Counted from the stretch's first letter, positions 19,201 to 27,998 are shown. The stretch: 64,000 nucleotides of DNA from Sphingobacteriaceae bacterium (GCA_016709575.1 JADJMM010000003.1:62001-126000); one strand, 5' to 3'. The notes: generated by a model not told the origin, from the letters alone. Numbers and translations are program-made.

Positions 19201-19799
19201 TGAATCATACATAAAACCGTGTTATTACTTAACCCGTTTTTCTCAGTAAAATTTGTAAACGAAGAACCATCGTAACGACTGGCGCCACCACCAACAGTAC
19301 CCATCCATAAATTACCCCACTTATCAAATAATAAACTACGGATAAAAGAAGAGCTTAATCCTTGCTCAACATCTAAGTATTGAATATTACTAATAGCAGC
19401 ATCTTTAAAACGCGGAGCTGTTGCAGGAACAGGAATAGATTGCACGCAGACTACAGAATTTATTTTTGCAGTTACAACAATAGGCAATTGCAATTTATCT
19501 TCGCCAGGTGTTGTACTATATAAATCAGCTGGTACTTCTGAACTTTTTAAATCGCCTACCAAATTTACATTCATGTTTGTTTGATAAACAGAAGGGGCCT
19601 TTGCGTTGGTAGCAGATGGTTTTCCGGCTTCACTTGTGCTGTGCTTAGCGCGACGAATAGTAATAAGACTTACAGGCTCCTCTTTAATACTATCCTTTAT
19701 AGTTTCAGAAACGGGTTTATTGGTAGTTTGCGTTTTTTCATTTTTACATGAAAAACAAAAAGCGAATGCGATAATAATGAGGAATCCTATTTTTTTCAT
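16209..19799 (-). CDS. Two-component-type propeller lipoprotein with SpoIIE phosphatase
   Basis: The 1196-residue protein begins with a lipoprotein signal ending at Cys in CFSCKN. About 14 propeller repeats of roughly 42 residues follow (pattern DKxGNxWxGTxGGGxxxYDG...GLSNN), enough for two seven-bladed propellers. A Y_Y_Y Ig-like domain comes next, then one membrane helix (YAGYLIGFISIVFGFNGI), a coiled coil (RQQQLEVTVAERTSEVVQQK) and a C-terminal SpoIIE/PP2C phosphatase with DFYWA, ADSTGHGVPGAMMS and GMDCSVLVF metal-site segments. The layout suggests periplasmic sensing coupled to cytoplasmic dephosphorylation of an anti-sigma antagonist-like protein. It is odd for a protein with a lipobox to cross the membrane again; the Cys may not be lipidated. 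Confidence 0.88.
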   Translation of the reverse strand: MKKIGFLIIIAFAFCFSCKNEKTQTTNKPVSETIKDSIKEEPVSLITIRRAKHSTSEAGKPSATNAKAPSVYQTNMNVNLVGDLKSSEVPADLYSTTPGEDKLQLPIVVTAKINSVVCVQSIPVPATAPRFKDAAISNIQYLDVEQGLSSSFIRSLLFDKWGNLWMGTVGGGASRYDGSSFTNFTEKNGLSNNTVLCMIQDKLGRIWFGTEGGGACCYDGKVMWRFTKDEGLTDNTILSLFEDKDGKIWMGTNGAGINVYDGKTIKVYDESMGLNNNTVRTITQDSKGTMWFGTNGWGACQFNGKSFTYFGTGAGLNSKIVHSIIEDNDGNVWFATDDGGVNIYDGKTIRYLMKEDGLSSDCVISLHKDKKGNILMGTYDGGLCVYDGEKVEVFSTRQGLSNNYVLCIREDATGNVWMGTYGGGVCLYNGSSFIHYTEREGLGSNTVRSIVQDADSNIWFGTYGDGVIQYNGRTFSHYTESEGLSSNYVKALTLDKSGNVWMGTDGGGAVRFNGKTFENFGEDQGLSSNYILSLFTDRSGKVWFGTDGAGVCCYNGTVVTKFMDDPVLTENSVVAITQDKLGNLWFGTDGYGAVCYDGEFFRCYSEKEGLCSDYVKSIVIDTEGNVWIGTDGRGVSVLKANSIKTRRPEFLHFDENDGLSSKNIRSMVQDKIGNVWIATEKGLNYLVNRNGKFTNYVYTTANGLKANNFFPNSVYVDGENRIWWGNGKALTTLALNDYKLSDKAPDIHLSSMELEQTFIDFNALEDSLETGRKIQVGDKVKKNLSNVSFNGLTDFYNYPKDLVLPHYINHLTFHFSGIEWSAPDKIQYQYMLEGSDDNDWSPLTSENKASFSNLSHGDYTFKVKAKGNSQKWSEPFEYKFSIRAPWYLHPGAYAGYLIGFISIVFGFNGIRTRQLKVRQQQLEVTVAERTSEVVQQKELIEQKQKEIVDSINYAKRIQGAMLASDQLFDSHLKNYFLFFQPKDIVSGDFYWASPMPNGNFVLVTADSTGHGVPGAMMSMLNISCLNEAVSERKLTDPAEILNHARQRIISSLSQDGSLEGGKDGMDCSVLVFDFKKKKMHYSGANNPVWIVRAEELIELKADRMPVGKHDKDSVSFTSHVVDLQDGDMIFALTDGVPDQFGGPKGKKFTYRKLKELLTSNSSKSMTEQKQALQKAVDVWKRELDQVDDMLLVGVQL

Positions 19800-19911
19800 A
19801 ATACCGAATACAACGGCTTTTTAAAGATAGAAAGAATTTTTGTTATAAAGAAAGACGATAGATTGACTTAAACCTTACCCTTTTAAGAGCGAAATATTAG
19901 CAAAAATAGCT

Positions 19912-19919
19912 TAAATTTG
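19912..19919 (+). promoter_or_regulatory. -7 element of the host tRNA-Arg promoter
   Basis: TAAATTTG matches the Bacteroidota -7 consensus TAnnTTTG and lies 14 bases before the first base of the tRNA 5' half. No clear -33 TTG is seen. It now drives only the stranded half gene and may read into the island. Confidence 0.45.
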
Positions 19920-19933
19920 AACCTCTTAAATCA

Positions 19934-19973
19934 GCCCACGTAGTTCAATGGATAGAACGAGCGTTTCCTAAAC
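19934..19973 (+). pseudogene. 5' half of host tRNA-Arg(CCT), split by the island
   Basis: The bases run from the acceptor arm through the D arm (GTTC/GAAC) to the anticodon loop TTCCTAA and then stop being tRNA-like after AAC. Joined to the fragment at 49578-49619 they make a full tRNA-Arg with anticodon CCT. The anticodon stem AGCGT/ACGCT is fully paired across the two pieces. This shows that the two fragments were one gene before the island entered. Confidence 0.88.
19964..19973 (+). other. attL core
   Basis: TTTCCTAAAC is the only sequence shared at this point by the left junction and the right junction (49578-49587). It covers the anticodon loop of tRNA-Arg, so it is the likely crossover core. 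To its left is tRNA sequence and to its right island sequence. Confidence 0.78.
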
Positions 19974-20000
19974 CTTTTTGCAATTTTACCCTCGAGAGCG

Positions 20001-20055
20001 AAATCTCTAATAGCTTTAAAAATCAATGGTTTGTATTTAGAGAGATTAGAGATTT
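20001..20055. repeat. 11-bp inverted repeat beside attL
   Basis: AAATCTCTAAT at 20001-20011 is exactly mirrored by ATTAGAGATTT at 20045-20055. The position between the core and the recombinase gene suits binding of the recombinase or of an accessory factor, or the recombinase promoter. Confidence 0.5.
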
Positions 20056-20086
20056 AGAACAAAACTCTTTAATAGTTGCAAATTAA

Positions 20087-20107
20087 TCTCACAAATATCT
20101 CACAAAT
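20087..20107 (+). repeat. 21-bp direct repeat, left copy (putative arm site)
   Basis: TCTCACAAATATCTCACAAA plus one T occurs here and, identically, at 49486. Within it CTCACAAAT is itself repeated. In this copy the second half extends to the perfect palindrome CTCACAAATTTGTGAG. A GTTTGTATTTAG block also occurs at both ends (20029 and 49474). Paired repeats close inside both junctions are what arm-type sites of a tyrosine recombinase look like. Confidence 0.6.
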
Positions 20108-20136
20108 TTGTGAGGAGATTTTTAGAGGTAAAATCA

Positions 20137-21538
20137 ATGAGATACACAATAAATTTAGACTGTAAAACACATTCAATTAAAAAGGATGGTACGTTTCCAA
20201 TATCGCTCCGGGTATCCATTAATGGTGAACACATTTATATCAACACAGGAAGGCATATAAAGGACAATCATTATGACAGAGTAAACAAGTGTGTTAAATC
20301 CGGAATAAGCGGTTATAGTGGCTTAAATAGTTTTATTGACCGTCAAAAAACCCAAGTTGATACAATAATTACCGAAAATGAAAAAAAAGGAAATATTATA
20401 ACTGTTCAAAAACTAAAAGAACTATACGAACAAGGATCAGGAAAAGTAAAATCTATTAGTTTTTATAATTTTGCTGAAGAAACAATTACAAGGGAAAGAG
20501 AATTAAATGACATTTCTTCTGATACCTTAGATAATTACGATAATGAAATAGCCAAATTAAAAGTTTACCGTCCTAAATTATCCATTCACGATATCGACAA
20601 ACATTTTCTTGAAGGGTATAAAAGTTACCTCCTTGAAGTATTGAAACAAAAAAACAATACTGCTTATCATGCCTTGTGTTTCCTTCGGAAATACACAAAA
20701 AAATTATTTAATGAGGGAAAAATTAGCAAGTATCCGTTTACTGAATTTGTTGTTGGTAGTCCGTTCATTGGTGAACCCGAATATTTAGAACCCGAAGAAC
20801 TTAAAAAATTGCATGATCTATATGATAGTAAGGAATTATTAAAAGGTTATAAAAAGCTAAAAGTAAATACGCTCAAGATTTTAATATTGGTGAAAAATAT
20901 CAGGAAGTATTACGTTATTATCTTGGTGGCTGTTATAGTGGGTTAAGACATTCAGATATAAAAACTTTAAAGATAAGCGAGGTTAAGGGTACATTCATTG
21001 TAAAGGAATTACAAAAAGGAAGGTTAAAGCGAAAGAAAACAGTAAGAATACCAATAAGGAAACGACTTTTATCAATGCTTGATATGAATAGTTTAAGCGG
21101 GTTAGCGTTTGAAAATCCTGTTATGGAAAACTCCCAAACAAATAAGTATCTTAAAGCGATAATGAAAATTGCAGGTATTAAAAACATATAACATTTCATA
21201 GTTCCCGACATACTTTTTCAATTAACTCTTTGCTTTTAGGAATTAAAATAGAGGTCGTAAGCGATATTTTAGGTCATTCCGAATTATCCACGACACAACG
21301 TTATGCTCGCGTTGTAGATCGCTTACGTGAGCAGGAAATGGATAAGTGGGATAAAATTTTACAGGAGGAATTTACTGAAAATGAAATTCCGGTTATTTGT
21401 CCAAACTGTGAAAATGTCGTAATGAAATTTGAAAAGGGTGTTATACAGTTAAATAATATCCCTTGTCTTTGCCAGTATTGTACAAAACATTTTACATTCA
21501 AGATTACTCCAATGAAGCTGTTAAGCAATCTAAATTAA
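20137..21538 (+). pseudogene. Tyrosine recombinase (integrase), two frame breaks
   Basis: Three frames join into one phage-type integrase of about 465 residues. The N-terminal part is an arm-binding and SAM-like core-binding region of the Bacteroidota type. The catalytic residues are all present in the joined reading: Arg in CYSGLRHSDI, HxxR in HSSRHTF, His in LGHSELS, and the Tyr nucleophile in TQRYARV. Breaks are in the A runs near 20857-20870 and 21178-21183. After the catalytic domain comes a short zinc-ribbon-like tail (CPNC...CQYC). ATG 20137 is preferred over the GTG at 20110, which lies inside the palindromic repeat. Confidence 0.85.
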
Positions 21539-21712
21539 AACAACAGTAATTCAATTATAGAACCCTTTGTTAAAATAAAACACGTCCAACCAGAATAAAG
21601 GAAAAAATAGCACACCTCAATTATTGAAGCTTCGCAACATCGATAATTTTTCGTAGTCAAAATTAGTATTTATCATAACTCTCTATTTGTTTTGAATTTC
21701 TAATTCACTATT

Positions 21713-24256
21713 TTAATTTCCTGCAAATTCAGTGAACTCACTTAAATAAGTTTCCAACTTATTTACTTTGGGAGTGGGAGTATTAATTGCTCTTGCTTGA
21801 TCATGCACCCAGTTAGAACAATCTGTCATTCCCTTTTCTATTTCTTTATATAATTCAGGAGTGTATTTCATCTTTCCAATTCGCTTGGTTTGAATGCTCG
21901 GAGAGAATCTTTGAATAGCCTCATTGAATAATAATTCCTCAATGCTTCTTTCCCACGTCTCACGTAATAAACCACACCATTTCTTTGCTTCCCCCGAATA
22001 GCTATCGGGATCTGTTCCTGCTTCTAATGTTTTCAAAACCGGAATTGCTTCGTTTAATTTCTTTACTCTTTCCTTTACGTTTGAGGCAATCCAGGGCAAT
22101 GAATTATTTATTACTCCTGGAACATTTCCAATTTTTCTTATTGTTGTAACAACACAATCAACTACTTTTTCTTCCGATAAAGTTTGAAGTGCAAGTAAAA
22201 AGGTAATGTCATGTGTGAAAACAATTACCTGTCGAGTTTTGGATTCTACGACAAGTCGTTCCGCAATTGTTTGCCTTCTAACATGGTCAAGCGAATTCAC
22301 AGGATCATCAAAAATAATTCCTTTATTCTTAGTTCCCATTTGGGCTTCAGTAAGGAAATCAGCTAACGATATTGCACGCTGTTCGCCTTCACTTAAAATT
22401 TGGCTTGGTGACCATCCTGCTAAAACAAGTTGCTTAAAGGTGTTCCCTTTCTGTGCTCTTTGGGAAATTTGAATTCCAAATTTAGCATCTAATTTTTCGC
22501 ATTCATCATTGAAGATTTTAATATACTCGTCTGTAACGAACTTTGAAAATAAATCTTTCTGTTGTTGAGTAATTTTTCTTGTGTTGAATCTCTTTGTGAT
22601 TGCTTTTGTTGACCACTTTTTTTTGTTTATATATTCTTGAATTTTGGAACAAGTGTTGCAAGTTTTTTCTTATCCTTCAATTCATGAATTTCTTTTTCAG
22701 TAATCTTTATTTTCTTACTTATCTCTGCTTCATTAAAGTCCAAAATTTTATCCTGAATAGACTTTTCAATCGGAGTAAATAACTTAAGCGAAACTTGCTT
22801 GGTAACTATTTCAGTATTCCATTTTTTGATTTAAGAACTGCCAAGATTTGTTTTTTCAAACCTTCAATAGATTTTAACTCAGCATTCCATGTTTTAAAAG
22901 TGCTTTCTGAATTTTCTACAAGCCATTCATGCAAAGTTGTTTCCTCAACCATAACTTTTGTATCCAATTCTTTCAAATCATCATTAAGCTCTTCAATTGC
23001 ATCGGCAATTTCTGTTAAGTTTTTTTCCGCATTGCTTGTTAAATATTTCCAATACGCATCAATTAGAAGTCCAGCTTCTTTGCTTAACGACTGATGGCAT
23101 AATAAACAATAATCATTTTTATCTGGATACAAATCAACATTGTCATATTGAATCTCAGCAAAAGATTTTGCAGCTATAATTAACTCTTTCCATTCATCAC
23201 TTCCTATACTGCCAATATTTTCCGTTTTGAATTGTGCTAAGCCCTCATTAACTGAAAGCTCTTTATTCTTTATGTAGTTCTGAATTGTTTTTTTGTATAG
23301 GACAATGGATTTATCAGAAAAATACTCATTTATGTTTTTAAATTCATCTTTCAATTTCTCCAAAAGTTCTTGAATTCGTTTTAAACTTTTTACTTTTTTG
23401 GCTACATCTATTTTCTTCAGATCAATTAAACTTTTTCAAGTGAAATAAGTTTTGCAGACTCTTCAGTAGATACCTTTGATTTCTCCTGAATTGTTTTTAA
23501 ATCGGTTGAACCGTTTAAACTCTCAACAAGTCTTTTGACTGTCGTGTCATGTTCAAAGAAATCAATGAAATTATTTTCAGGAGAATTGTTGCGAATATCA
23601 CTTTCAAGTAATTCTTGAACTCTTGTAATTACATTGGAAAAAGTATCAAAAAATTCCAATCCGCTTGGTAGAAACTGAACAATATTTTCAGCAGTCAAAT
23701 GAGCAGTAATGCTTGATGAATCAAAAACAGAATAACAAGTGAACTCATGATTTTTAGAATTATCCGGAAATTTCAATTCATACTCCTTAGAATTGTCCTT
23801 GAATTTAAAAACACAGCTTGTTTCTTTAGGTTTTACAGTGGAGTGAATATTCCTGTGCAAGGTTTTATCCCCCCTTGAAAGAAAAGCATTATTTAGCATT
23901 CTGATGTATCCGCTTTTTCCAACGCCATTATCTCCGTAAATGATCGATAGATTTTTGGAAATTGGGATGCATTGATCTTCTTTCAAAGCATTTACACCCC
24001 TGATTCCCTTTATCTCACTTAAGAGAAAATCTTCTGCACCAACAGTTCCAGAGGCACTAGGGGCTATTTTAATTATTGGTTGTGATGTTTTTTTCTCAAC
24101 AAGACCATGGTCTTCCGAAAAAAACTTGTAGGCAAGTTTAATATCACTGTCAGTGACAACTTGTTTACTTAAAATTTTAATAGCTAAACTTTGTTCCCAA
24201 TAATCTAATTCTCCAATCCATTCATGTATTTCTTCAGTGAGACTCTTTTTTGTCAT
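21713..24256 (-). pseudogene. AAA ATPase with zinc-hook motif, PrrC/RloC-like, three frame breaks
   Basis: The joined protein is about 845 residues. Walker A is YGDNGVGKSGYIRML near residue 110. A long coiled-coil middle contains YCLLCHQSL, a CxxC of the zinc-hook kind. The ABC-type signature is SEGEQRAISLADF, Walker B is IIFDDPVNSLDH and the switch His is in IVFTHDITF. The C-terminal tail has R-x3-E (RETWE) and, 49 residues on, a His (NWVHDQ). PrrC and RloC anticodon nucleases have an Arg-Glu-His triad in the same part of the protein. The exact spacing differs, so the nuclease call is an inference. Breaks are in T runs at 23432-23436, 22822-22827 and about 22642. Confidence 0.75.
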
Positions 24257-24365
24257 AATAAAAATATTTATGCTCTAATTGTAATTTTCATAGCAACATA
24301 TTATAGTAAAATTACCGTAAAAACAAGAATCCTACTCATCTTAACGGTAAAGAGCTTTCATTTTG

Positions 24366-24908
24366 TCAATGGCCGGTTTTAAACTGTCTTTTGAGCTTCG
24401 TAATAAAGGCTGTATAAACTGCGGGATCTTCAGTTAGTTGTCTCATGTATTTTCTGAAATATGAGTCAACCTCAGGTTAGTAAAATGTTTGGATTGATAA
24501 CGAAAACTCATCCTCAAAATTAATTAACCAATTGAAATCATAAGAGAATTGGCCGCAATTCTTTATACGTCCTTCGTGAATAAGTCCGTTTCTAAAATAG
24601 TCGTCAAAACCTTTTGCAATTTTTTTCTGTTCGTTTTGGTCAAATCGAGAAACTTCTTCAATTTGTCTGATGAAATCTTTTATTCTGTCGTTACCGCCGA
24701 TTGAATAATATGTAATTGCGTCAATTGTTGTCATAAGAAGAACACCTGTTGCAAACGCTTGCTTGTGTCCGTCGAGAATTCTTGAAGGGCTTAAATAATA
24801 TTCAACTAATCGTCTTTGAAAACCGAGCAATATTTGTTTTTGGTTATCAAAGTCCACGTCAACCGCTTTTAGGTCTGGTGCAAAATAAATTGTGTCTCCA
24901 ACTCTCAT
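24366..24908 (-). pseudogene. HEPN-like protein with RNGLIH motif, in-frame stop
   Basis: An intact frame from ATG 24908 gives 143 residues. It contains YFRNGLIHEGRIKNCGQF near its end; RNGLIH (codons at 24576-24593) fits the Rx4H motif of HEPN ribonucleases. A TAA at 24477-24479 stops it. Beyond the stop the same frame continues for 36 sensible residues (PEVDSYFRKYMRQLTEDPAV and more) to 24366, so the stop may be a mutation or error. The family is unknown to me. It lies directly before the AAA ATPase gene on the same strand, which is a common position for a HEPN partner. Confidence 0.55.
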
Positions 24909-25409
24909 AGGTGTGTCGTTTGGTTTAATAAATGTATCAATAATTTGTCAGGCGTCAAATTGTCGAACCGAAATGTTTGTCTCGAAGAATTGTCACGCCA
25001 GTTACAACTAACTCCGTTATAAGTGGTATAAAAGTGCGTCAATCTTGGGAAAATAACAAGTTTGGTGAGTGTCGGTGTCCGCAAATTGAAAAACGAAAAC
25101 TTTGTTGTCTGCCGATAAAAATCTCCCAGAGGATTGTCCGCCCCTGTTGTACCTAACGGTTTCACGGTTGGCGATCGGCGGGCTTTGGGAACACTCAACC
25201 GTCTACACCCTTAAACCTTTATATGAAGATACAAATGTTTCTTAGCGGCCGCAAATAAAAATTCCGCTTGCGGACAACTAACTCTGCGCGCCGCGATGAC
25301 TTTCTTCCGCCCGCTGGTCGCCACACCGTGTGTTATGGGCTGGTTTTTGTTCGGCATTTAGTGCGTCAATAAAAAAAATTTCTTGGTGTCTGTCGATTTA
25401 TTATTGTTC
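24909..25409. other. Gene-free stretch with repeats and cassette-like boundary
   Basis: The stretch contains one copy of a 65-bp dispersed repeat, a GC-richer block at 25,120-25,340 with short palindromes (CCGCAAGCGG, GCGGCCGC, CACACGGTGTG) and a GTTATGGGC at about 25332. A reading frame at 24905-25198 runs through the repeat and is not supported. It looks like a boundary between acquired gene cassettes rather than coding DNA. Confidence 0.5.
25009..25073 (-). repeat. 65-bp dispersed repeat, copy A
   Basis: Aligned without gaps to 26690-26754, 56 of 65 bases agree by eye. On the minus strand both copies end with the block ATAACGGAGTTA just after an acquired gene. The fragment AGTGCGTCAAT occurs again at about 25360, on the other side of the gene-free block. 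Confidence 0.7.
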
Positions 25410-25815
25410 TTATTTGCAATAATAATGTTTATGATAGGTGTTCCCCTTGCTATTATCATTATTAATTTGACACATTGTAACCGCCAAACTACATACGGCA
25501 AAGAACAAAGACCATAACGCAACGACAAAAGAGAGATGGGATTTTTCTAAACTTTTGTTTTGGATAATAAATAAAATACCCCCTGGTGTTAGAGCGACAG
25601 CATCATTATCATTTCCAATCGTAATATTTTTTACCATATCGGATTCCAGTAGATATTTTATTATCTCATCGGTTCTTTTAATTCCTTTTAGGCCATAAAC
25701 TGTGTAGCTCACTATTTACAACACCATATGTATTGACAGCGTTTGCATCGGAGTTTTCTATTGAATTATCGTTGATTAAATTTAAAACAATAACAGTTGC
25801 TTCATCTAACTTCAT
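25410..25815 (-). pseudogene. Small protein with winged-helix-like start and one membrane helix, frameshifted
   Basis: The N-terminal frame begins at ATG 25815 (MKLDEATVIVLNLINDN) and the C-terminal frame reads GLKGIKRTDEIIKYLLESDM, then LTPGGILFIIQNKS and a hydrophobic segment (FVVALWSLFFAVCSLAVTMC). The break is near 25705-25712. The first ~100 residues resemble small winged-helix predictors of this phylum. It overlaps the end of the lipoprotein gene by 14 bases, so the two form a pair. Function unknown. Confidence 0.5.
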
Positions 25816-26608
25816 ATAAATATTGGGAATTGCTTAATAAGTATAGCTGTTTTTTGAAAGCATGAATGAAAACATTTTTTCGTTTGTATGTTCCGCCAGT
25901 ATCGCCACATCTTGCTCCGTGGGTTCCGAATGGACTGTCTTCGGTAATAGTTATAGTATTAGCGTCATCACGAACAAGCTGGATTTTAATATCGTCTTGA
26001 GCGCCAAATGCTTTGTTTTCACTTTCGAGGTATACTTTCCAAGAAAATTCTCCTTCTTCACAATTAGCGTTCGCAAGTACAACAGAAAAATTAATTTCAC
26101 CGTCAGTTTTTGGCGTTGATATTGTTAAAATACGACCAAATTCGTCAACGTATTTGCCTGCCCAAGATGGAGAAGATTTTGCCGCACTCTGTTCACTAAC
26201 TTTAAAAGGAAACGATTTGCTTCCATCAGGTTTTTCCCATGTTCCAGAAATTGAAGAGCCCGCCAACTTACCTTTAAAAAAACCTGTAATGCTGCCTTTC
26301 GAATTAAACTCATTTAAATTTAAATTACCACTTGCGTCAATAGTTCCTTTAAGTGTCAGCGAGCTATTTTGTGTTGTGTATTTATAAGCGCCAGTAATAT
26401 TTGAACCTTTTTTGGTTAAAGTCATTTCAATTTCATACTTATTATTAATTGTACCTTGAAAAGTCTTCGTGAAGTCAGCAACAATTTCGCTTAATGTCAA
26501 GCTTGCTGTTTGATTTAGATGGCTGTCAATGTTTTTGTCAGCATTATTGTTACAAGCGAGTAAAGAACTAACGATAAATAGTTCAAGGAAAATAATTGCT
26601 TTTTTCAT
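25802..26608 (-). CDS. Lipoprotein of unknown function
   Basis: The 268-residue protein has a lipoprotein signal with the Cys in SSLLACNNN. The body has repeated beta-rich segments (GTINNKYEIEMTLTKKGSNI, GTIDASGNLNLNEFN) like lipocalin-related stress lipoproteins. The last ~24 residues after TGGTYKRK look foreign to the rest and may result from a lost base in the A run near 25885. It is followed by the overlapping small membrane protein gene. Upstream lies the second copy of the 65-bp repeat. Confidence 0.65.
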   Translation of the reverse strand: MKKAIIFLELFIVSSLLACNNNADKNIDSHLNQTASLTLSEIVADFTKTFQGTINNKYEIEMTLTKKGSNITGAYKYTTQNSSLTLKGTIDASGNLNLNEFNSKGSITGFFKGKLAGSSISGTWEKPDGSKSFPFKVSEQSAAKSSPSWAGKYVDEFGRILTISTPKTDGEINFSVVLANANCEEGEFSWKVYLESENKAFGAQDDIKIQLVRDDANTITITEDSPFGTHGARCGDTGGTYKRKNVFIHAFKKQLYLLSNSQYLYEVR

Positions 26609-26689
26609 GAATTTTGGTTTTGAGTAGTAAATATATTAATTAATGTCAAACGATTTTGTTAAATGAGGCGCCTGTCTAAAACTTGCCCA

Positions 26690-26754
26690 TAACTCCGTTA
26701 TAGGCGCTATAAAAGTGTATCAATCTTGTGAAAATAGCAAGTTTGGCGAATGTC
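26690..26754 (-). repeat. 65-bp dispersed repeat, copy B
   Basis: This copy matches copy A at 25009-25073 at 56 of 65 positions. It includes GCCCATAAC-TCC-GTTATAGGC (26685-26705), a compact inverted repeat. It lies just upstream of the lipoprotein gene, so the pair of copies brackets the lipoprotein/membrane-protein unit. Confidence 0.7.
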
Positions 26755-26869
26755 TTGCATCCTTACGGGTTTATTAAATTTAGTAATTTTTCGTTATTGC
26801 TATAATTTGTAGCAACATAAACCTGAACCTTAACCTAACTTTAAAGTCCACTCTTTTGTTGTTTTTGTT

Positions 26870-27223
26870 ATGGAACTATTTTTTAAATTACCGGAAGGCA
26901 AACCTCCATTTATTGGAGTAATTTTTGAGAATTCAGAACAAGCTGAATTGAATAAAGATTTACTAGAATACCCAAATGCAAAATTCTCGATATTGGTTGA
27001 AGCTGAAAGCAACAATAGTATGACATTCAGATTAAGTACAGATAAATTAGTGCGTAGATATGAGAAAGTAAAAATGGATTATTCTGCCTATAAAAAATGG
27101 AGGGCATATTCACATTTAAAAATGAACTTCGCTCATATACTATTAATACATGATCAGCCTGTAGTAGTTAAAATAAACAAGAAATTATTTATTATACAGA
27201 TTGAGAGTTTTATACAAGGGTAA
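26870..27223 (+). CDS. Hypothetical protein, 117 residues
   Basis: The frame is intact and starts MELFFKLPEGKPPFIGVIFE. It is a soluble, Lys-rich protein without signal peptide, membrane helix or motif I recognise. It converges with the SRAP gene, 5 bases away. Being unbroken in a region full of breaks, it is a reasonable real gene. Confidence 0.5.
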   Translation: MELFFKLPEGKPPFIGVIFENSEQAELNKDLLEYPNAKFSILVEAESNNSMTFRLSTDKLVRRYEKVKMDYSAYKKWRAYSHLKMNFAHILLIHDQPVVVKINKKLFIIQIESFIQG

Positions 27224-27228
27224 TCGAA

Positions 27229-27963
27229 TTAATTATCAAGTAAATCTAATTCCGGATATTTAAATGGCTCGAGTGTCTCTGGAGAATTGGGGTTATCTTT
27301 ACGGCTTGTAATACGTTTGCTTATAGTGTGTGCAGTCATTAGAGAATCACGAATTGGTTTCATTAACTCCTTTATCTCTTCTTCCTTTAAATCACCTCGC
27401 AACCATTCCTTCTCAGTTCCGCTTGGCAAAATACAAGGCATCCTTAATTTTAAATTATGAATTTTTGCCATTAAGGGATTTGCTTCTGTGGTTGTTATAC
27501 TGAATGTATTTATTACTTCACCTGAATCTTTATTTACCCATTCATCATAAATACCTGCCAAACTAAATATTTCCTGATCTCTCAATTGAATAAGGTATGG
27601 ATATTTATTTTTATTAATATCCCTCCACTCGAAAAAACCGGTAACTGGTATTATACATCGCTTAGTTTTAATTGGATCTTTAAACGACTTTAATTCAAAA
27701 ATGGTTTCCGATTTTGAATTTAGATTGTTGCGTGCAAATTGTTTCGCTAAATCGCTATTTGGAGTCCATTTAGGAATTAAACCCCAATTGAATAGCTGAA
27801 ATTCATTTGGCTGATCAGTTGTAAGAACAGGCCAATCCGGATGTGAAAATCCTGATGCAGAAAAACGAATCTTTAATTGCCCTAATTTCTTAGGATAGGT
27901 TGCGCTTAGAGCCTTCTCTAATTGCTTTTCTTCTTTAGTTGAGTTTGAAATGTTGTAACACAT
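27229..27963 (-). CDS. SRAP (YedK/HMCES-type) DNA-protein crosslink protein
   Basis: SRAP proteins trap abasic sites in single-stranded DNA through Cys2. The 244-residue protein starts MCYNIS, so Cys2 is present. Other family residues are visible: Asn in FARNNLNSKSE, Glu in GFFEWRD, and His in MAKIHNLKLRMP. The substrates are stalled or damaged forks. SRAP genes are frequent passengers in mobile elements. It is one of the few long island genes with no frame break. Confidence 0.9.
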   Translation of the reverse strand: MCYNISNSTKEEKQLEKALSATYPKKLGQLKIRFSASGFSHPDWPVLTTDQPNEFQLFNWGLIPKWTPNSDLAKQFARNNLNSKSETIFELKSFKDPIKTKRCIIPVTGFFEWRDINKNKYPYLIQLRDQEIFSLAGIYDEWVNKDSGEVINTFSITTTEANPLMAKIHNLKLRMPCILPSGTEKEWLRGDLKEEEIKELMKPIRDSLMTAHTISKRITSRKDNPNSPETLEPFKYPELDLLDN

Positions 27964-27998
27964 TAGGAAACTTTTAATCTATCTTTCATGAATTTACA

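Noticed and set aside
19986..19993. TACCCTCG near attL, complementary to the tRNA acceptor strand
   Set aside because: Eight bases only, with no further pairing to the tRNA; likely chance.
22795..23179. Plus-strand frames opposite the AAA ATPase gene
   Set aside because: They are mirror frames of an AT-rich coiled-coil gene and show no domain.
24905..25198. A 97-residue reading frame on the minus strand overlapping the HEPN-like gene start
   Set aside because: It runs through the 65-bp dispersed repeat and GC-richer non-coding DNA. Its composition (Thr/Arg/Pro-rich) is unlike neighbouring genes. Better explained as intergenic repeat.
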